From the NCBI GenBank assembly GCA_022843175.1, contig JALHOE010000072.1:1-38675 (forward strand): a stretch of DNA of 38,675 nt, written 5' to 3'. A program made the position numbers and the translations under genes. Below the pieces are notes generated by a model, which saw only the letters and a program-made list of their open reading frames with translations, ran no database searches and was not told the DNA's origin. Shown piece after piece: positions 1-7,516 of this stretch; within the stretch, counting starts at the first letter, position 1, and every line of letters starts with the position of its first letter. The DNA is from Deltaproteobacteria bacterium. Its GTDB lineage: Bacteria > Myxococcota_A > Polyangia > Polyangiales > JADJMO01.

Positions 1-560
1 TCGAGGCCGCGCGCTCGGGCCGCCCTCGCCGCCGGCGCGAGCAGCGTGCGCTCGACCTCGCGCGGCACGCCGACGCGCGCGTGCGCGTAGGGGCCGGTGT
101 GGAGCTCGATCTGCTTGGCGCCGAGCGCCAGCGACGCCTCGACCTGCTCCTCGCTCGCGGCGATGAACAGCGACACCTTGATGCCAGCCTCGCGGAGGCG
201 CGCGATGCGCGGGGCGAGATGCGCGCGCTGTCCGACCGCGTCGAGCCCGCCCTCGGTGGTGCGCTCCTCGCGGCGTTCGGGCACGAGCGTGACGACGTCG
301 GGCCGGACGCGGAGCGCGATGTCGATCATCTCGTCGCTCGCCGCGCACTCGAGGTTCATCACGGTGGTGATCGCCTCGCGCATCCGCTCGACGTCGCGGT
401 CGACGATGTGGCGGCGGTCCTCGCGGAGGTGGAGCGTGATCCCGTCGGCGCCGGCGTCCTCGCACACTTGCGCGGCGTGGACCGGGTCGGGGTACTGCGT
501 GCCGCGCGCCTGGCGCAGCGTGGCGACGTGGTCGATGTTGACGTGGAGGCGGACCGGCAT
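1..560 (-). CDS. pdxJ: Pyridoxine 5'-phosphate synthase PdxJ (3' end outside window)
   Basis: PdxJ condenses 1-deoxyxylulose 5-phosphate with 3-amino-2-oxopropyl phosphate to make pyridoxine 5'-phosphate, the last ring-closing step of the DXP-dependent vitamin B6 pathway, in the cytoplasm. The first 186 codons are in the window. The N-terminus [20 protein letters not shown], then [32 protein letters not shown] and [13 protein letters not shown] follow the E. coli protein almost block by block, including the active-site [13 protein letters not shown] and the TTEGG loop. The E. coli enzyme is about 243 residues, so roughly 55 residues lie beyond the left edge. The ATG at 560 is the only start that gives the usual N-terminus. 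A terminator lies just upstream, so pdxJ probably has its own promoter in 561-604. Confidence 0.95.
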   Translation of the reverse strand, partial: MPVRLHVNIDHVATLRQARGTQYPDPVHAAQVCEDAGADGITLHLREDRRHIVDRDVERMREAITTVMNLECAASDEMIDIALRVRPDVVTLVPERREERTTEGGLDAVGQRAHLAPRIARLREAGIKVSLFIAASEEQVEASLALGAKQIELHTGPYAHARVGVPREVERTLLAPAARAARARGL

Positions 561-603
561 GGCGCGCGGACGTTCGGTCCAACGGGGGCGAACGTCAACG
601 GGA

Positions 604-638
604 GACAAAACGAAAACTGCCCCGGAGGTCCGGGGCAG
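604..638 (-). terminator. Rho-independent terminator of the 660-1454 lipoprotein gene
   Basis: On the minus strand a perfect 10-bp inverted repeat (CTGCCCCGGA at 617-626 pairing with 629-638, two unpaired bases between) is followed by TTTTCGTTTTGT. It begins 22 nt past the stop codon of the lipoprotein gene. It is the clearest intrinsic terminator in the window and separates that gene from pdxJ. Confidence 0.8.
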
Positions 639-659
639 CTTTCGCGGTGACGAGAGCGA

Positions 660-1454
660 TCAGCCCGCGTCGGCCGCGTCGGTCACCGCGGTGCCGGTGT
701 CCGTGCCCGTGTCCATGACGCCCGTGTCCGGGGTCTTGTCGATCTTCGCGTCGGTCCAGTTGCCGTTGTCGCGGCAGGCGCCACGGAGGAACTCGAGCGG
801 CGAGATGCAGTTCTCGAACTTCGCGTCCTTCGTGCACTCGTTGTACTTCTTGTACGAGTTCTCGTAGCACGAGCCCTTGGGGATCGTGGCCGTCGCGCTG
901 GAGCGGCGCGCGCGGGTCTCGCACGCGGTCTTCTCCATGTCGTCGCACTCGCCGCACACCGTCTCGCGGCAGTCGTTCCAGCACTCGCCGGCCGCGCCGC
1001 AGCCCGAGGCCGGGTCGATCTTCTGCATGCAGGCGGGGTAGTCGAGGAAGCCGGCGCCGCTGGCGGTGGTGTAGAGCCAGGTGCCGAGCGCGCACTTGTC
1101 GCACTCCGCGTAATCCTTACGCCACTTGGTGCACGCGGCCTCGGTGCTCGTCGAGCCGAAGCACGCCGTGAGGAGCGTGTTGAGCGCGAGGTCGTTGCAC
1201 ACGGTGGCGCCGGCCTTGTTCGGCGCGGGCGGGCACATGTAGTCGGCGCCGACCGGCTGGTCGCAGCGGATGGGGGCCGTGTCCGGCGGGTTGGTGTCCG
1301 GGACCTTGGTGTCGGGCGTGCCGGTGTCGGCGGTGCCGGTGTCGGCGGGCGTCGCCGCCGCAGGCGGGTCCTCGCTGCCGCAGCCAGCGAACGCGATGCC
1401 ACCGGCAGCGCCGGTGACGACAAGGAGTGCCAAGGTAAGAGCGCCGTTCTTCAT
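660..1454 (-). CDS. Cys-rich lipoprotein with Asp/Thr-Pro linker (paralogue of 6640-7425)
   Basis: This is a 264-residue exported protein of unknown function. Residues 1-24 form a signal peptide ending FAG-C25, a slightly atypical lipobox with Phe at -3, so lipidation is likely but not certain. The mature N-terminus is a low-complexity linker of DTG/PDT units (about residues 35-60). It is followed by about 180 residues with some 18 cysteines. The Cys pattern and the phrases VCND, CFG, EAACTKWRKDYAEC and FLRGACRDNGNW recur in the lipoprotein at 6640-7425, so the two are paralogues. The C-terminus returns to TDTGTD-type repeats. The ATG at 1454 was chosen because upstream codons would bury the signal peptide. 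The gene is divergent from hemW and has a good terminator. No enzymatic motif is visible; a disulfide-stabilised surface domain is inferred. Confidence 0.85.
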   Translation of the reverse strand: MKNGALTLALLVVTGAAGGIAFAGCGSEDPPAAATPADTGTADTGTPDTKVPDTNPPDTAPIRCDQPVGADYMCPPAPNKAGATVCNDLALNTLLTACFGSTSTEAACTKWRKDYAECDKCALGTWLYTTASGAGFLDYPACMQKIDPASGCGAAGECWNDCRETVCGECDDMEKTACETRARRSSATATIPKGSCYENSYKKYNECTKDAKFENCISPLEFLRGACRDNGNWTDAKIDKTPDTGVMDTGTDTGTAVTDAADAG

Positions 1455-1583
1455 GTCGCGCGGTCTACGCGCAGATGAGGCGGAGTGCAAATGCCCAGCT
1501 TGTCGGCTACGGCCGACCTCATCCAAAAACTCTTGATTTCCGACGGTTGGCCGACCGCTGGGGGGCTAGACTGCGCGGCCCGA

Positions 1584-2798
1584 ATGCGTCCGTTGCTCGT
1601 CTACGTGCACTTCCCGTGGTGCCTCGAGAAGTGTCCGTACTGCGATTTTGTAAGCTTCAAGACCTCCCCCGACGCGATTGATCACGACGGCTACGCCGAC
1701 GCGGTCGTCCGCGAGATCGAGGCGCGCGCGGGCTGGCTCTCCGGGCACACCGTGCGGTCGGTGTTCTTCGGCGGGGGCACGCCGTCGCTGTGGCGCGCGA
1801 GCGCGGTGGGGCGCGTGATCGCGGCGATCGCGCGCGCGTTCCCGAGCACCGGCGATCTCGAGATCACCGCCGAGTGCAACCCGTCGTCGCTCGATTACGA
1901 CCGCGCGCGCGCGCTCATCGACGCGGGGGTCACCCGGCTCTCGGTCGGCGTGCAGTCGCTCGAGCCGAAGCAGCTCAAGTTCCTCGGGCGCCTGCACACC
2001 ACCGAGATGGCGCTCGCGGCGATCGACGCGGCGCTGGTCGCGTCGCCGCGCGTGTCGGCCGATCTCATCTTCGGGCTGCCGGAGCAGTCCGCCGAAGAGG
2101 CCGCGGCCCACGCCGGCGCGCTCGCCGATCGCGGGCTCTCTCACGTGTCGGCGTACTCGCTGACGATCGAGCCCGGCACCCGCTTCGGCGAGCTCGCGCG
2201 TCGCGGCCGGCTGCCGATCGCCGAAGAGGACTCGACGTGCGATGCGTTCCTCGCGATCGAAGAGGCGCTACGGGCGAGGGGGCTCGAGCACTACGAGGTG
2301 TCGAACTACGCGACGCCGGGCGAGGAGGCGCGGCATAACCTCGGGTATTGGCGGGGGGATGCGTATTTGGGGGTGGGGTGCGCGGCGTATGGGTGTGGGC
2401 CGCTCGAGCAACCGCGGGCTGACGCCCGCGGCCCCGTCGTTTCGTCCTTCGTGCGGTATCGGAACGAGGCCGAGCCGGGTCGGTATGTGGCGGGCACGAT
2501 GCGGCTCCGGCCCGGCGCTCCGGAGCTCGGGGACGGCGTCACGAGCACCGTCGAGCCGCTCGACGCGGAGACATTGCTCCGCGAGCGCATCATGCTCGGC
2601 TTGCGGCTCGCCGAGGGCTTCGATCTCGACCGTGCGGCGCGCGACGTAGGGCTCGACGGCGCGGTCGCATGGCAGAGCCGTGCGCGCGCCATTGAACGAT
2701 TGCAGAGCGAAGGGGCACTTTCGATCGAGGGCACCCGCCTTAGGATCCCTCCCGCGCGCCGGCTGGCGACGGACGGGATCGCCGCGCGCCTGTTCTAA
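1584..2798 (+). CDS. hemW: HemW-type radical SAM haem chaperone (formerly called HemN-like)
   Basis: A 404-residue radical SAM protein of the HemW branch, which binds haem and delivers it to target proteins; it should not be called an oxygen-independent coproporphyrinogen oxidase. C13-x3-C17-x2-C20 (CLEKCPYC) binds the 4Fe-4S cluster. FFGGGTPS, ITAECNP and the GVQS region follow in family order, as does HNLGYWRG. E. coli HemW is 378 residues; part of the extra length is a REP-like hairpin translated in frame at 2408-2439, between GVGCAAYGCG and RYRNEAE. The family's usual His in the GxGAxH segment is Tyr here (GCAAYG). The ATG at 1584 gives the standard N-terminus directly before the cluster motif. 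A longer frame back to 1485 exists but adds unrelated residues. The next gene starts 15 nt downstream with its own RBS. Confidence 0.92.
   Translation: MRPLLVYVHFPWCLEKCPYCDFVSFKTSPDAIDHDGYADAVVREIEARAGWLSGHTVRSVFFGGGTPSLWRASAVGRVIAAIARAFPSTGDLEITAECNPSSLDYDRARALIDAGVTRLSVGVQSLEPKQLKFLGRLHTTEMALAAIDAALVASPRVSADLIFGLPEQSAEEAAAHAGALADRGLSHVSAYSLTIEPGTRFGELARRGRLPIAEEDSTCDAFLAIEEALRARGLEHYEVSNYATPGEEARHNLGYWRGDAYLGVGCAAYGCGPLEQPRADARGPVVSSFVRYRNEAEPGRYVAGTMRLRPGAPELGDGVTSTVEPLDAETLLRERIMLGLRLAEGFDLDRAARDVGLDGAVAWQSRARAIERLQSEGALSIEGTRLRIPPARRLATDGIAARLF
2408..2439 (+). repeat. REP-like palindrome inside hemW (copy 1)
   Basis: CCGCGGGC (2412-2419), loop TGAC, GCCCGCGG (2424-2431): a perfect 8-bp hairpin. 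The whole 32-nt block matches 22364-22395 except for one loop base and one flanking base. It is translated in frame within hemW as an insert containing QPRADARGP. Confidence 0.8.
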
Positions 2799-2813
2799 CC
2801 GAAGGAAACGACC

Positions 2814-3188
2814 TTGCATCGCTCGCTCCAGCTCCAGGTTCTCTCTTGGCTCGCCGCGCTCGCCACGCTCGGTGCCGCGACCAAGCCCACCTTCGACACG
2901 ATCCTGTTCGCGACGGCGTTCGTGTTCGGCACGTTGCTGATGCACGTGCGCGAGCGGCTGGAGGGTAAGCAGTCCACGGTCGCGCACCTCGGCGGCCGCG
3001 CGCTCGGTGCGGTGTTCGCGTGGGGGGTGGTGGCGCTCCATCACTTCGCGCCCATGGTGCGGTTCCCGACGCGCATGACGGTCCCGATGCTGATCGCCGC
3101 CGCCGTCATCCCGACGGGCGTCTTCGTGATCGAGGCAGGGCTGATGCTGCTGTCGCGCCGTCGCAGCGCGGTACGAGACGAGGCCTAG
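2814..3188 (+). CDS. Small integral membrane protein, function unknown
   Basis: A 124-residue protein with about three hydrophobic segments (roughly residues 7-22, 28-44 and 60-110, the last probably two helices) and a positively charged C-terminus SRRRSAVRDEA, suggesting a cytoplasmic tail. I do not recognise the family. The start is TTG at 2814, chosen because GAAGGA at 2801-2806 lies 7 nt upstream; no ATG gives a full first helix. It follows hemW on the same strand after 15 nt, so the two are probably cotranscribed. It is convergent with the NFU gene, and both stop codons lie in one palindrome. Confidence 0.75.
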   Translation: MHRSLQLQVLSWLAALATLGAATKPTFDTILFATAFVFGTLLMHVRERLEGKQSTVAHLGGRALGAVFAWGVVALHHFAPMVRFPTRMTVPMLIAAAVIPTGVFVIEAGLMLLSRRRSAVRDEA

Positions 3189-3201
3189 GTCGGCCTAGGC
3201 C
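3182..3201. terminator. Palindrome holding both convergent stop codons; possible two-way terminator
   Basis: GGCCTAGG (3182-3189), loop TCGG, CCTAGGCC (3194-3201) form a perfect 8-bp stem. The TAG stop of the plus gene (3186-3188) and the TAG stop of the minus gene (3195-3197) lie in opposite arms. There is no T-run on either side, so termination is a guess from position and symmetry. Confidence 0.4.
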
Positions 3202-3464
3202 GCGTTGACCCGGAGGGCGCCCTCGGGGACCGTCCAGCCGGCGGTCACGTCGATGTCGCCCTTCACGCCCGCCGCGCGGAGCGCCGGCTCGATCACCTCG
3301 GTGGAGGTGATTCGATAGCCGGGACAGCCCGCGCACGCGCCCGCGAGGTGCAGGCGCACGCCGGAAGCCTTGCGCACGACGTAGAGCACACCGCCGTCCG
3401 CCTCGACCAGCGGGGCGACGATCTCTCGCAGGGTGCGAACGATGGGCTCCGGCAGGTCGAGCAC
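3195..3464 (-). CDS. NFU-domain (NifU C-terminal-like) Fe-S cluster carrier
   Basis: An 89-residue single-domain protein matching the NifU C-terminal/NFU fold, which carries a 4Fe-4S cluster between scaffolds and target enzymes in the cytoplasm. The pattern VRTLREIVAPLVEADGG, VRLHLAGACAGCPG and the following Thr and amphipathic helix are typical. The CxxC in GACAGCPG supplies the cluster cysteines of a homodimer. I chose GTG at 3464 because GGAG lies 9 nt upstream and the domain begins at once. An in-frame GTG at 3524 would add 20 residues outside the domain and has no clear ribosome site. The gene is divergent from the FHA pair. Confidence 0.85.
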   Translation of the reverse strand: MLDLPEPIVRTLREIVAPLVEADGGVLYVVRKASGVRLHLAGACAGCPGYRITSTEVIEPALRAAGVKGDIDVTAGWTVPEGALRVNAA

Positions 3465-3562
3465 TCTCGGGCTCTCCAACCTAGCACACAAAACAGTTTG
3501 CTCTCTCGGTGCTTTACGCGACACGCCCCGAGCCGCTAGCCTCGGTCGCTGGGGACCCGCGC

Positions 3563-4465
3563 GTGGCCCGATATCGCCTCCGCCTCTTGCTGCAGGAGTT
3601 CGACCTTCCGCCCGGGGAAACCATCCTCGGTCGAAGCCCGGAGTGCCACGTCACGATCGATGATCCCTTGGTATCTCGCGAACATGCGAAGATCATCGTG
3701 CACGGCGAAGAGGTCGTCTTTCGCGACCTCGGCAGCCGCAACGGATCCAAGGTGAACGGGCAACAGGTCCACGGTGAGGTCACCCTTAACGACGGGGACC
3801 GCGTTCGCATCGGCAACCAAGAGGTCGTCTTCTCGCGCGTGGTCGCGGCGCGGAGACCGGGGCGGCCGACGGGCAGCCTCCGCCATTGCCGCAAGTGCCA
3901 GACGCCCTACGTCGCAGAAGCGCCGCAGTGCCCCAACTGCGGCTATTCGCCCGGCGCCGACGAGACGCTCAGCGGCGTCGCGCCCGCCAACAACCTCGAC
4001 CGCGACAAGTGGTCGCTGCAGTTGCAGGTCGAGCTCCTCGACAAGGCGCTCTCTCTCGGCCGCGTCCCCGACGCCGAGCGCGTGCTCGGTCGCATCGCGC
4101 TCGCGGTCGACGAGCGGATGACCACCGGCCTCCCGGTCGAGCGCGCGCAGGTTGACGGCGCCTTCGGCGGTGCGATCCGGCTCGCGTCGGCGCACGGCGA
4201 GATTCAATGGGTGCGGTGGGTCCTCACCACCGCGCAGCGCCTCGGTCACCCGCCGTCTCGTGCGGTCGTCGAGGCGATCGCCGCGCTGCCGTTGATCGTG
4301 ATGGAGCCCGCGACCCGTCAGCTCGGGGACGCGGTCGCCGCGTTCGAGCTCAAGCGCCCCCAGCTCGACGCCGACGCGCGCGCCGCGGTCGATGTGCTCG
4401 TCGACGTGCGCACCCGACTGCGCCTGCAGAGCGAACGGACCTCTCCCAACGCCGAGGGCTCCTGA
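3563..4465 (+). CDS. FHA domain plus zinc-ribbon protein
   Basis: A 300-residue cytoplasmic protein. An FHA domain (about residues 1-95) carries the phosphothreonine-binding residues: GRS at 23-25, SREH at 38-41, GSRNGS at 57-62 and N65-G66. A four-Cys zinc ribbon follows (C109-x2-C112 and C123-x2-C126). The last 160 residues are helical and resemble the C-terminal half of the next protein (DKALSLGRVPDAERVLG against DKALALGNPESAERLLN). FHA domains read Ser/Thr-kinase phosphorylation, so this is likely an adaptor; its kinase is not adjacent. GTG at 3563 was chosen by comparison with the paralogue, whose FHA domain begins at the same point. An in-frame GTG at 3509 is an alternative. The next gene starts 3 nt after the stop. 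Confidence 0.85.
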   Translation: MARYRLRLLLQEFDLPPGETILGRSPECHVTIDDPLVSREHAKIIVHGEEVVFRDLGSRNGSKVNGQQVHGEVTLNDGDRVRIGNQEVVFSRVVAARRPGRPTGSLRHCRKCQTPYVAEAPQCPNCGYSPGADETLSGVAPANNLDRDKWSLQLQVELLDKALSLGRVPDAERVLGRIALAVDERMTTGLPVERAQVDGAFGGAIRLASAHGEIQWVRWVLTTAQRLGHPPSRAVVEAIAALPLIVMEPATRQLGDAVAAFELKRPQLDADARAAVDVLVDVRTRLRLQSERTSPNAEGS

Positions 4466-4468
4466 TCG

Positions 4469-5317
4469 ATGCGCTTTCGGCTTCGCTACCTGAAGCACGA
4501 TCTCGAGCTCTCGACCGGCGTCTTCTCGATCGGGCGGTCGGCGGACTGCCAGCTCTCGCTCGACGACCCGCTCGTCTCGCGTCGGCACGCGCAGCTCACG
4601 GTGCGCGACAACGAGGTGCTCGTCGAGGACGCCGGGAGTCGCAACGGCGTCCTGGTCAACGGCGTGAAGATCGACGGGCAGCGTCAGCTCTCCGACGGCG
4701 ACCGGATCACGATCGGCGCTCAAGAGATGACGATCACCGCCATCGCCGACAGCGAGATTCAGCGGCGCGCCGTGCGGGCCACGCCGTCCGCCGCCGGCCC
4801 GGTCACGCTCGTCACCATGCCGGTCGCGCAGCCGCAGCAGAGCATCGAGCCGGCGATCGGCGAGGAGTCCACCATCGCGCGGCCGAAGCGCGGCGAGGCG
4901 CTCAAGCTCCTCGGCGGCGTGGCCGACAAGGCGTTGGCGCTCGGAAACCCCGAGAGCGCCGAGCGGCTCCTCAACGGCGGCCTGCAGGAGCTGATGGCCG
5001 ACGTGCGCGCGGGCCGTGCGGTCGGGATGGACTCGCTCGAGATCGCGGCGCGGTTCGCCGCGCGCCTCGCGTCGGGCACCGGCAAGGGCAGTTGGGGCGA
5101 CTACACCATCGAGCTCTACGCGCGCGCCCACGCGCTGCCGCCGGCGCCGATCGTCGACGAGCTCTATGTCGCTGCGCGCAAGATGAAGGGGTTCGACCTC
5201 ACCCGCTTCCGCGCCTACCTCGATCAGTGCCGCGGGCGCGCGAGCGAGCTCGGGCCCACCGAGAAGTTCGTGCTGCAGCGCCTCGAGGGCCTCGAGCGAA
5301 TCCTGGCGACGCGTTAG
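4469..5317 (+). CDS. FHA domain protein, tandem paralogue
   Basis: A 282-residue protein with an N-terminal FHA domain (GRSADC, SRRHAQL, DAGSRNGVLVNG, DGDRITIG) and the same helical C-terminal module as its upstream neighbour, but no zinc ribbon. A Pro/Gln-rich linker containing PVAQPQQS takes the ribbon's place. Starting 3 nt after the upstream stop, it is almost certainly translated from the same message. The pair looks like a tandem duplication in which one copy gained or lost the ribbon. Binding of phosphothreonine is family knowledge; the partners are unknown. The ATG at 4469 puts the first FHA strand at residue 2. Confidence 0.85.
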   Translation: MRFRLRYLKHDLELSTGVFSIGRSADCQLSLDDPLVSRRHAQLTVRDNEVLVEDAGSRNGVLVNGVKIDGQRQLSDGDRITIGAQEMTITAIADSEIQRRAVRATPSAAGPVTLVTMPVAQPQQSIEPAIGEESTIARPKRGEALKLLGGVADKALALGNPESAERLLNGGLQELMADVRAGRAVGMDSLEIAARFAARLASGTGKGSWGDYTIELYARAHALPPAPIVDELYVAARKMKGFDLTRFRAYLDQCRGRASELGPTEKFVLQRLEGLERILATR

Positions 5318-5320
5318 CCG

Positions 5321-5387
5321 GAGCCGCGCGCGTCAGCGAGCGGGTTGTCTCGCGCTTGAATAACCCGCTCCCTTACGGTCGCGGCTC
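5321..5387. repeat. Large imperfect inverted repeat between convergent FHA and meaB genes
   Basis: The arms 5321-5346 and 5362-5387 are 26 nt each and pair at 22 of 26 positions around a 15-nt loop. Each arm looks like a REP unit (outer end GAGCCGCG, inner end CGGGTT). The TAA stop of meaB (5373-5375) lies within the right arm, so the repeat encodes the last residues of MeaB. Besides being a repeat pair it could fold as a terminator for both genes; no T-run is present. Confidence 0.75.
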
Positions 5388-6410
5388 TGGTCGCGGCTGC
5401 CCGGCGCGGAAGGCGGCGATGAGCTCTTCCGATGCGCTGTAGGGATCGAGCTGCTTCTCGCCGACGCGCGCGGCCGCTTCGGCGATGCGCGGGCCCAGCG
5501 TGTCGAGCGCCTCTTCGATCAGCGTGTCGCGGAACTGCGCGAGCAGTTGATCCTGCTGCTGCCGCGCCCTCCGCGTGCGCCCCTGCTCGGTGTCGAGCCA
5601 GGCGCGGTGCTGCTCGATCGCCTCGCACAGCTCGGCGACGCCGGTGCCCTTGGCCGACACCGTCTTGAGCACCGGTGGAGACCATGAGCCGTCGTCGGCC
5701 GGGACGATCGGCTCGGGCACCGCGCCGTGCACGACGTGGGTGAGCGGCGCCCGGATCTGGCCGGCCTTGATCTCGCGGCCGAGCGCGATCATCGACTCGA
5801 GGTGGCGCACCTGCGCGTCGGCGCCCTCGCGGTCGGCCTTGTTCACCACGAACACGTCGGCGATCTCGAGGATGCCGGCCTTGTTGGCCTGCACGTCGTC
5901 GCCGCCGCCGGGCGGCACCACGACGAGCGTGGTGTGCGCGGTGCGCGTGACGTCGAGCTCGTCCTGTCCGACGCCGACCGTCTCGATCAACACGACGTCG
6001 CACCCGTAGGCGTCGAGGACGCGCGCGACGTCGGTCGTCGACCGCGACAGGCCGCCGAGCGCGCCGCGCGTGGCGACCGAGCGAATGAAGACGTTGTCGT
6101 CGGTGAAGTGACGCTGCATGCGGATGCGGTCGCCCAGGATCGCGCCGCCGGTGAACGGGCTCGTGGGATCGACGGCCACGACGCCGACCTTCTTGCCCTG
6201 CTTGCGGTAGTGGTCGATGAGGCGGTCGCAGAGCGTGGACTTGCCCGCGCCGGGGGTGCCGGTCACGCCGATCAGCTGGGCTCGGCCGCAGTGGGGGAAG
6301 AGATCTTTGAGGATCTGGATGTGCCCCTCGGCGCGGTCGTCGATGAGGCGCATGACGCGAGCGGCGCCGCGGAGATCTCCGTCGAGGACGCGCTGGGCGA
6401 GCGGGTGCAT
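5373..6410 (-). CDS. meaB: MeaB/ArgK-type GTPase, chaperone of methylmalonyl-CoA mutase
   Basis: A 345-residue G3E-family P-loop GTPase. It guards and reloads adenosylcobalamin in methylmalonyl-CoA mutase, coupling GTP hydrolysis to cofactor delivery. Visible motifs are Walker A GTPGAGKS (51-58), VVAVDPTSPFTGGAILGDRIRM, the switch segment IETVGVGQDE, and NKAD for guanine recognition. The C-terminal dimerisation helices are present (QQQDQLLAQFRDTLIEEAL). Length is usual for the family. The final residues, ending QPRPEPRP, are read from an inverted repeat, so the tail is probably not conserved. The mutase subunits are not in the window. An AT-rich island just upstream has a TATAGT that would put transcription within a few bases of the ATG. 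Confidence 0.93.
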   Translation of the reverse strand: MHPLAQRVLDGDLRGAARVMRLIDDRAEGHIQILKDLFPHCGRAQLIGVTGTPGAGKSTLCDRLIDHYRKQGKKVGVVAVDPTSPFTGGAILGDRIRMQRHFTDDNVFIRSVATRGALGGLSRSTTDVARVLDAYGCDVVLIETVGVGQDELDVTRTAHTTLVVVPPGGGDDVQANKAGILEIADVFVVNKADREGADAQVRHLESMIALGREIKAGQIRAPLTHVVHGAVPEPIVPADDGSWSPPVLKTVSAKGTGVAELCEAIEQHRAWLDTEQGRTRRARQQQDQLLAQFRDTLIEEALDTLGPRIAEAAARVGEKQLDPYSASEELIAAFRAGQPRPEPRP

Positions 6411-6420
6411 GGAGGGCGCG

Positions 6421-6429
6421 TACTATACT
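6421..6429. promoter_or_regulatory. AT-island with overlapping -10-like boxes on both strands
   Basis: TACTATACT stands out in very GC-rich DNA between divergent genes. It reads TATACT (6424-6429) on plus, 18 nt before the zinc-ribbon ATG, and TATAGT (6427-6422) on minus, 11 nt before the meaB ATG. No convincing -35 boxes are visible. Both messages would have very short leaders. Confidence 0.35.
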
Positions 6430-6447
6430 CGGAGCCGCGGTTTCGCC

Positions 6448-6633
6448 ATGACCTCCCGCCACGAGCTCGACGAGTTCTGCCGCCATTGCCGTGCGGTCAC
6501 GCGCCACCGCGTCGTCGCCGAGAAGGAGAAGGGCGCCGGCGCCGACGCGCTCGGGTTCCAATCGGGCATCACCTATCTGACGATGCAGTGCACCCGTTGC
6601 GACCGCGTCGCATTCGACGAACGCCGGCGGTGA
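6448..6633 (+). CDS. Small zinc-ribbon protein
   Basis: A 61-residue protein with two Cys pairs, CRHC near residue 11 and CTRC near residue 48, spaced as in a small zinc ribbon, plus a basic stretch (RAVTRHRVVAEKEKG) between them. I do not recognise a named family. It is divergent from meaB, and the next gene starts 6 nt after its stop. ATG 6448 lies just before the first Cys pair. Confidence 0.65.
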   Translation: MTSRHELDEFCRHCRAVTRHRVVAEKEKGAGADALGFQSGITYLTMQCTRCDRVAFDERRR

Positions 6634-6639
6634 CGTAGT

Positions 6640-7425
6640 ATGGCGCCGATGCGCGCGCTCCTTCTTGCGTCGATGTGCTTGATTGCCTGCGGTGGTCGAG
6701 TCGGTCTCGAGGATCTCCAGCCGTCCTCGAATCCCACTACGGATAGCGCCGTCGTTCGCGACACGGCGACGCAGCCCGACGGGGTCGTCCCCGACACGTC
6801 CATCTTCGAGGACACGCGGCCCGAACCGCCGCCGCCCCCGCCGCCCGACGGCGGTCCGACCTCGTGCGAGGAGCCGGTGCCGAAGGACTTCCGCTGCACG
6901 GCGCCCGCCCCCATCGCGGGCAAGAAGGTGTGCAACGACGTCGCGATCCGCGCGGTCGGCGAGGGCTGCTTCGGCTTCGAGGCGACCGAGAGCACGTGCA
7001 ACGCCGCGCGCAAGAAGTACCCCGCGTGCTCCACGTGCATGTTGATCGACTGGATCAGCGAGAACCGCCTCGCGATCGGCGCGTGCATCCAGAAGGTCGC
7101 GCCGGGGAACAAGTGCGCCACCACCATCGAGTGCACCTACAGCTGCCTCGACGTCGCGTGCTCCTCCTGCGACTGGGAGCCCGGCAGCGGCAAGGGCGGC
7201 GGCAGCGAGATGGACGACTGCTGGGAGACGGCCGCGAGCGGCTCCTGCTACTCGATCGCGGCCAAGGACTACGAGGCCTGCGTCAGCGATCCGAAGCTCT
7301 CGGTGTGCGTGCCGAACACCGTCGAGGATCTGCTGCCGTTCTATCGCGGCGCGTGCCGCGACGGCGGCGATTGGAGCAAGGCGTACGTGGCGGATCCGCC
7401 CTCGACGGGGTCGGGTCCGGGCTAG
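6640..7425 (+). CDS. Cys-rich lipoprotein, paralogue of 660-1454
   Basis: A 261-residue lipoprotein with a clear lipobox LIAC (Cys17). A linker rich in Asp, Thr and Pro (VVRDTATQPDGVVPDTS, then a Pro run) leads to a Cys-rich domain. That domain shares order and spacing with the protein at 660-1454: VCNDVAIRAVGEGCFGFEATESTC against VCNDLALNTLLTACFGSTSTEAAC, and FYRGACRDGGDWSKA against FLRGACRDNGNWTDA. Roughly 18 cysteines suggest disulfides and an extracytoplasmic location. Function is unknown. ATG 6640 and ATG 6649 are both possible starts; the lipobox is the same for each. Confidence 0.85.
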   Translation: MAPMRALLLASMCLIACGGRVGLEDLQPSSNPTTDSAVVRDTATQPDGVVPDTSIFEDTRPEPPPPPPPDGGPTSCEEPVPKDFRCTAPAPIAGKKVCNDVAIRAVGEGCFGFEATESTCNAARKKYPACSTCMLIDWISENRLAIGACIQKVAPGNKCATTIECTYSCLDVACSSCDWEPGSGKGGGSEMDDCWETAASGSCYSIAAKDYEACVSDPKLSVCVPNTVEDLLPFYRGACRDGGDWSKAYVADPPSTGSGPG

Positions 7426-7516
7426 CGGCGGTCCCTCCGCCCGAAGTCGCGTGTGCGACGATGTGCGGCGTCGCGTCGTGGCGCGGTGGGTGGCTAGCGC
7501 GCGCTACGCTCGAGCG

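Noticed and set aside
1533-1572. TTGATT and TAGACT as a hemW promoter
   Set aside because: The spacing between the boxes is 28 nt, far from the usual 16-18 nt.
3536-5131. A minus-strand open frame of 531 codons
   Set aside because: Antisense to the two FHA genes; composition is typical of a shadow frame.
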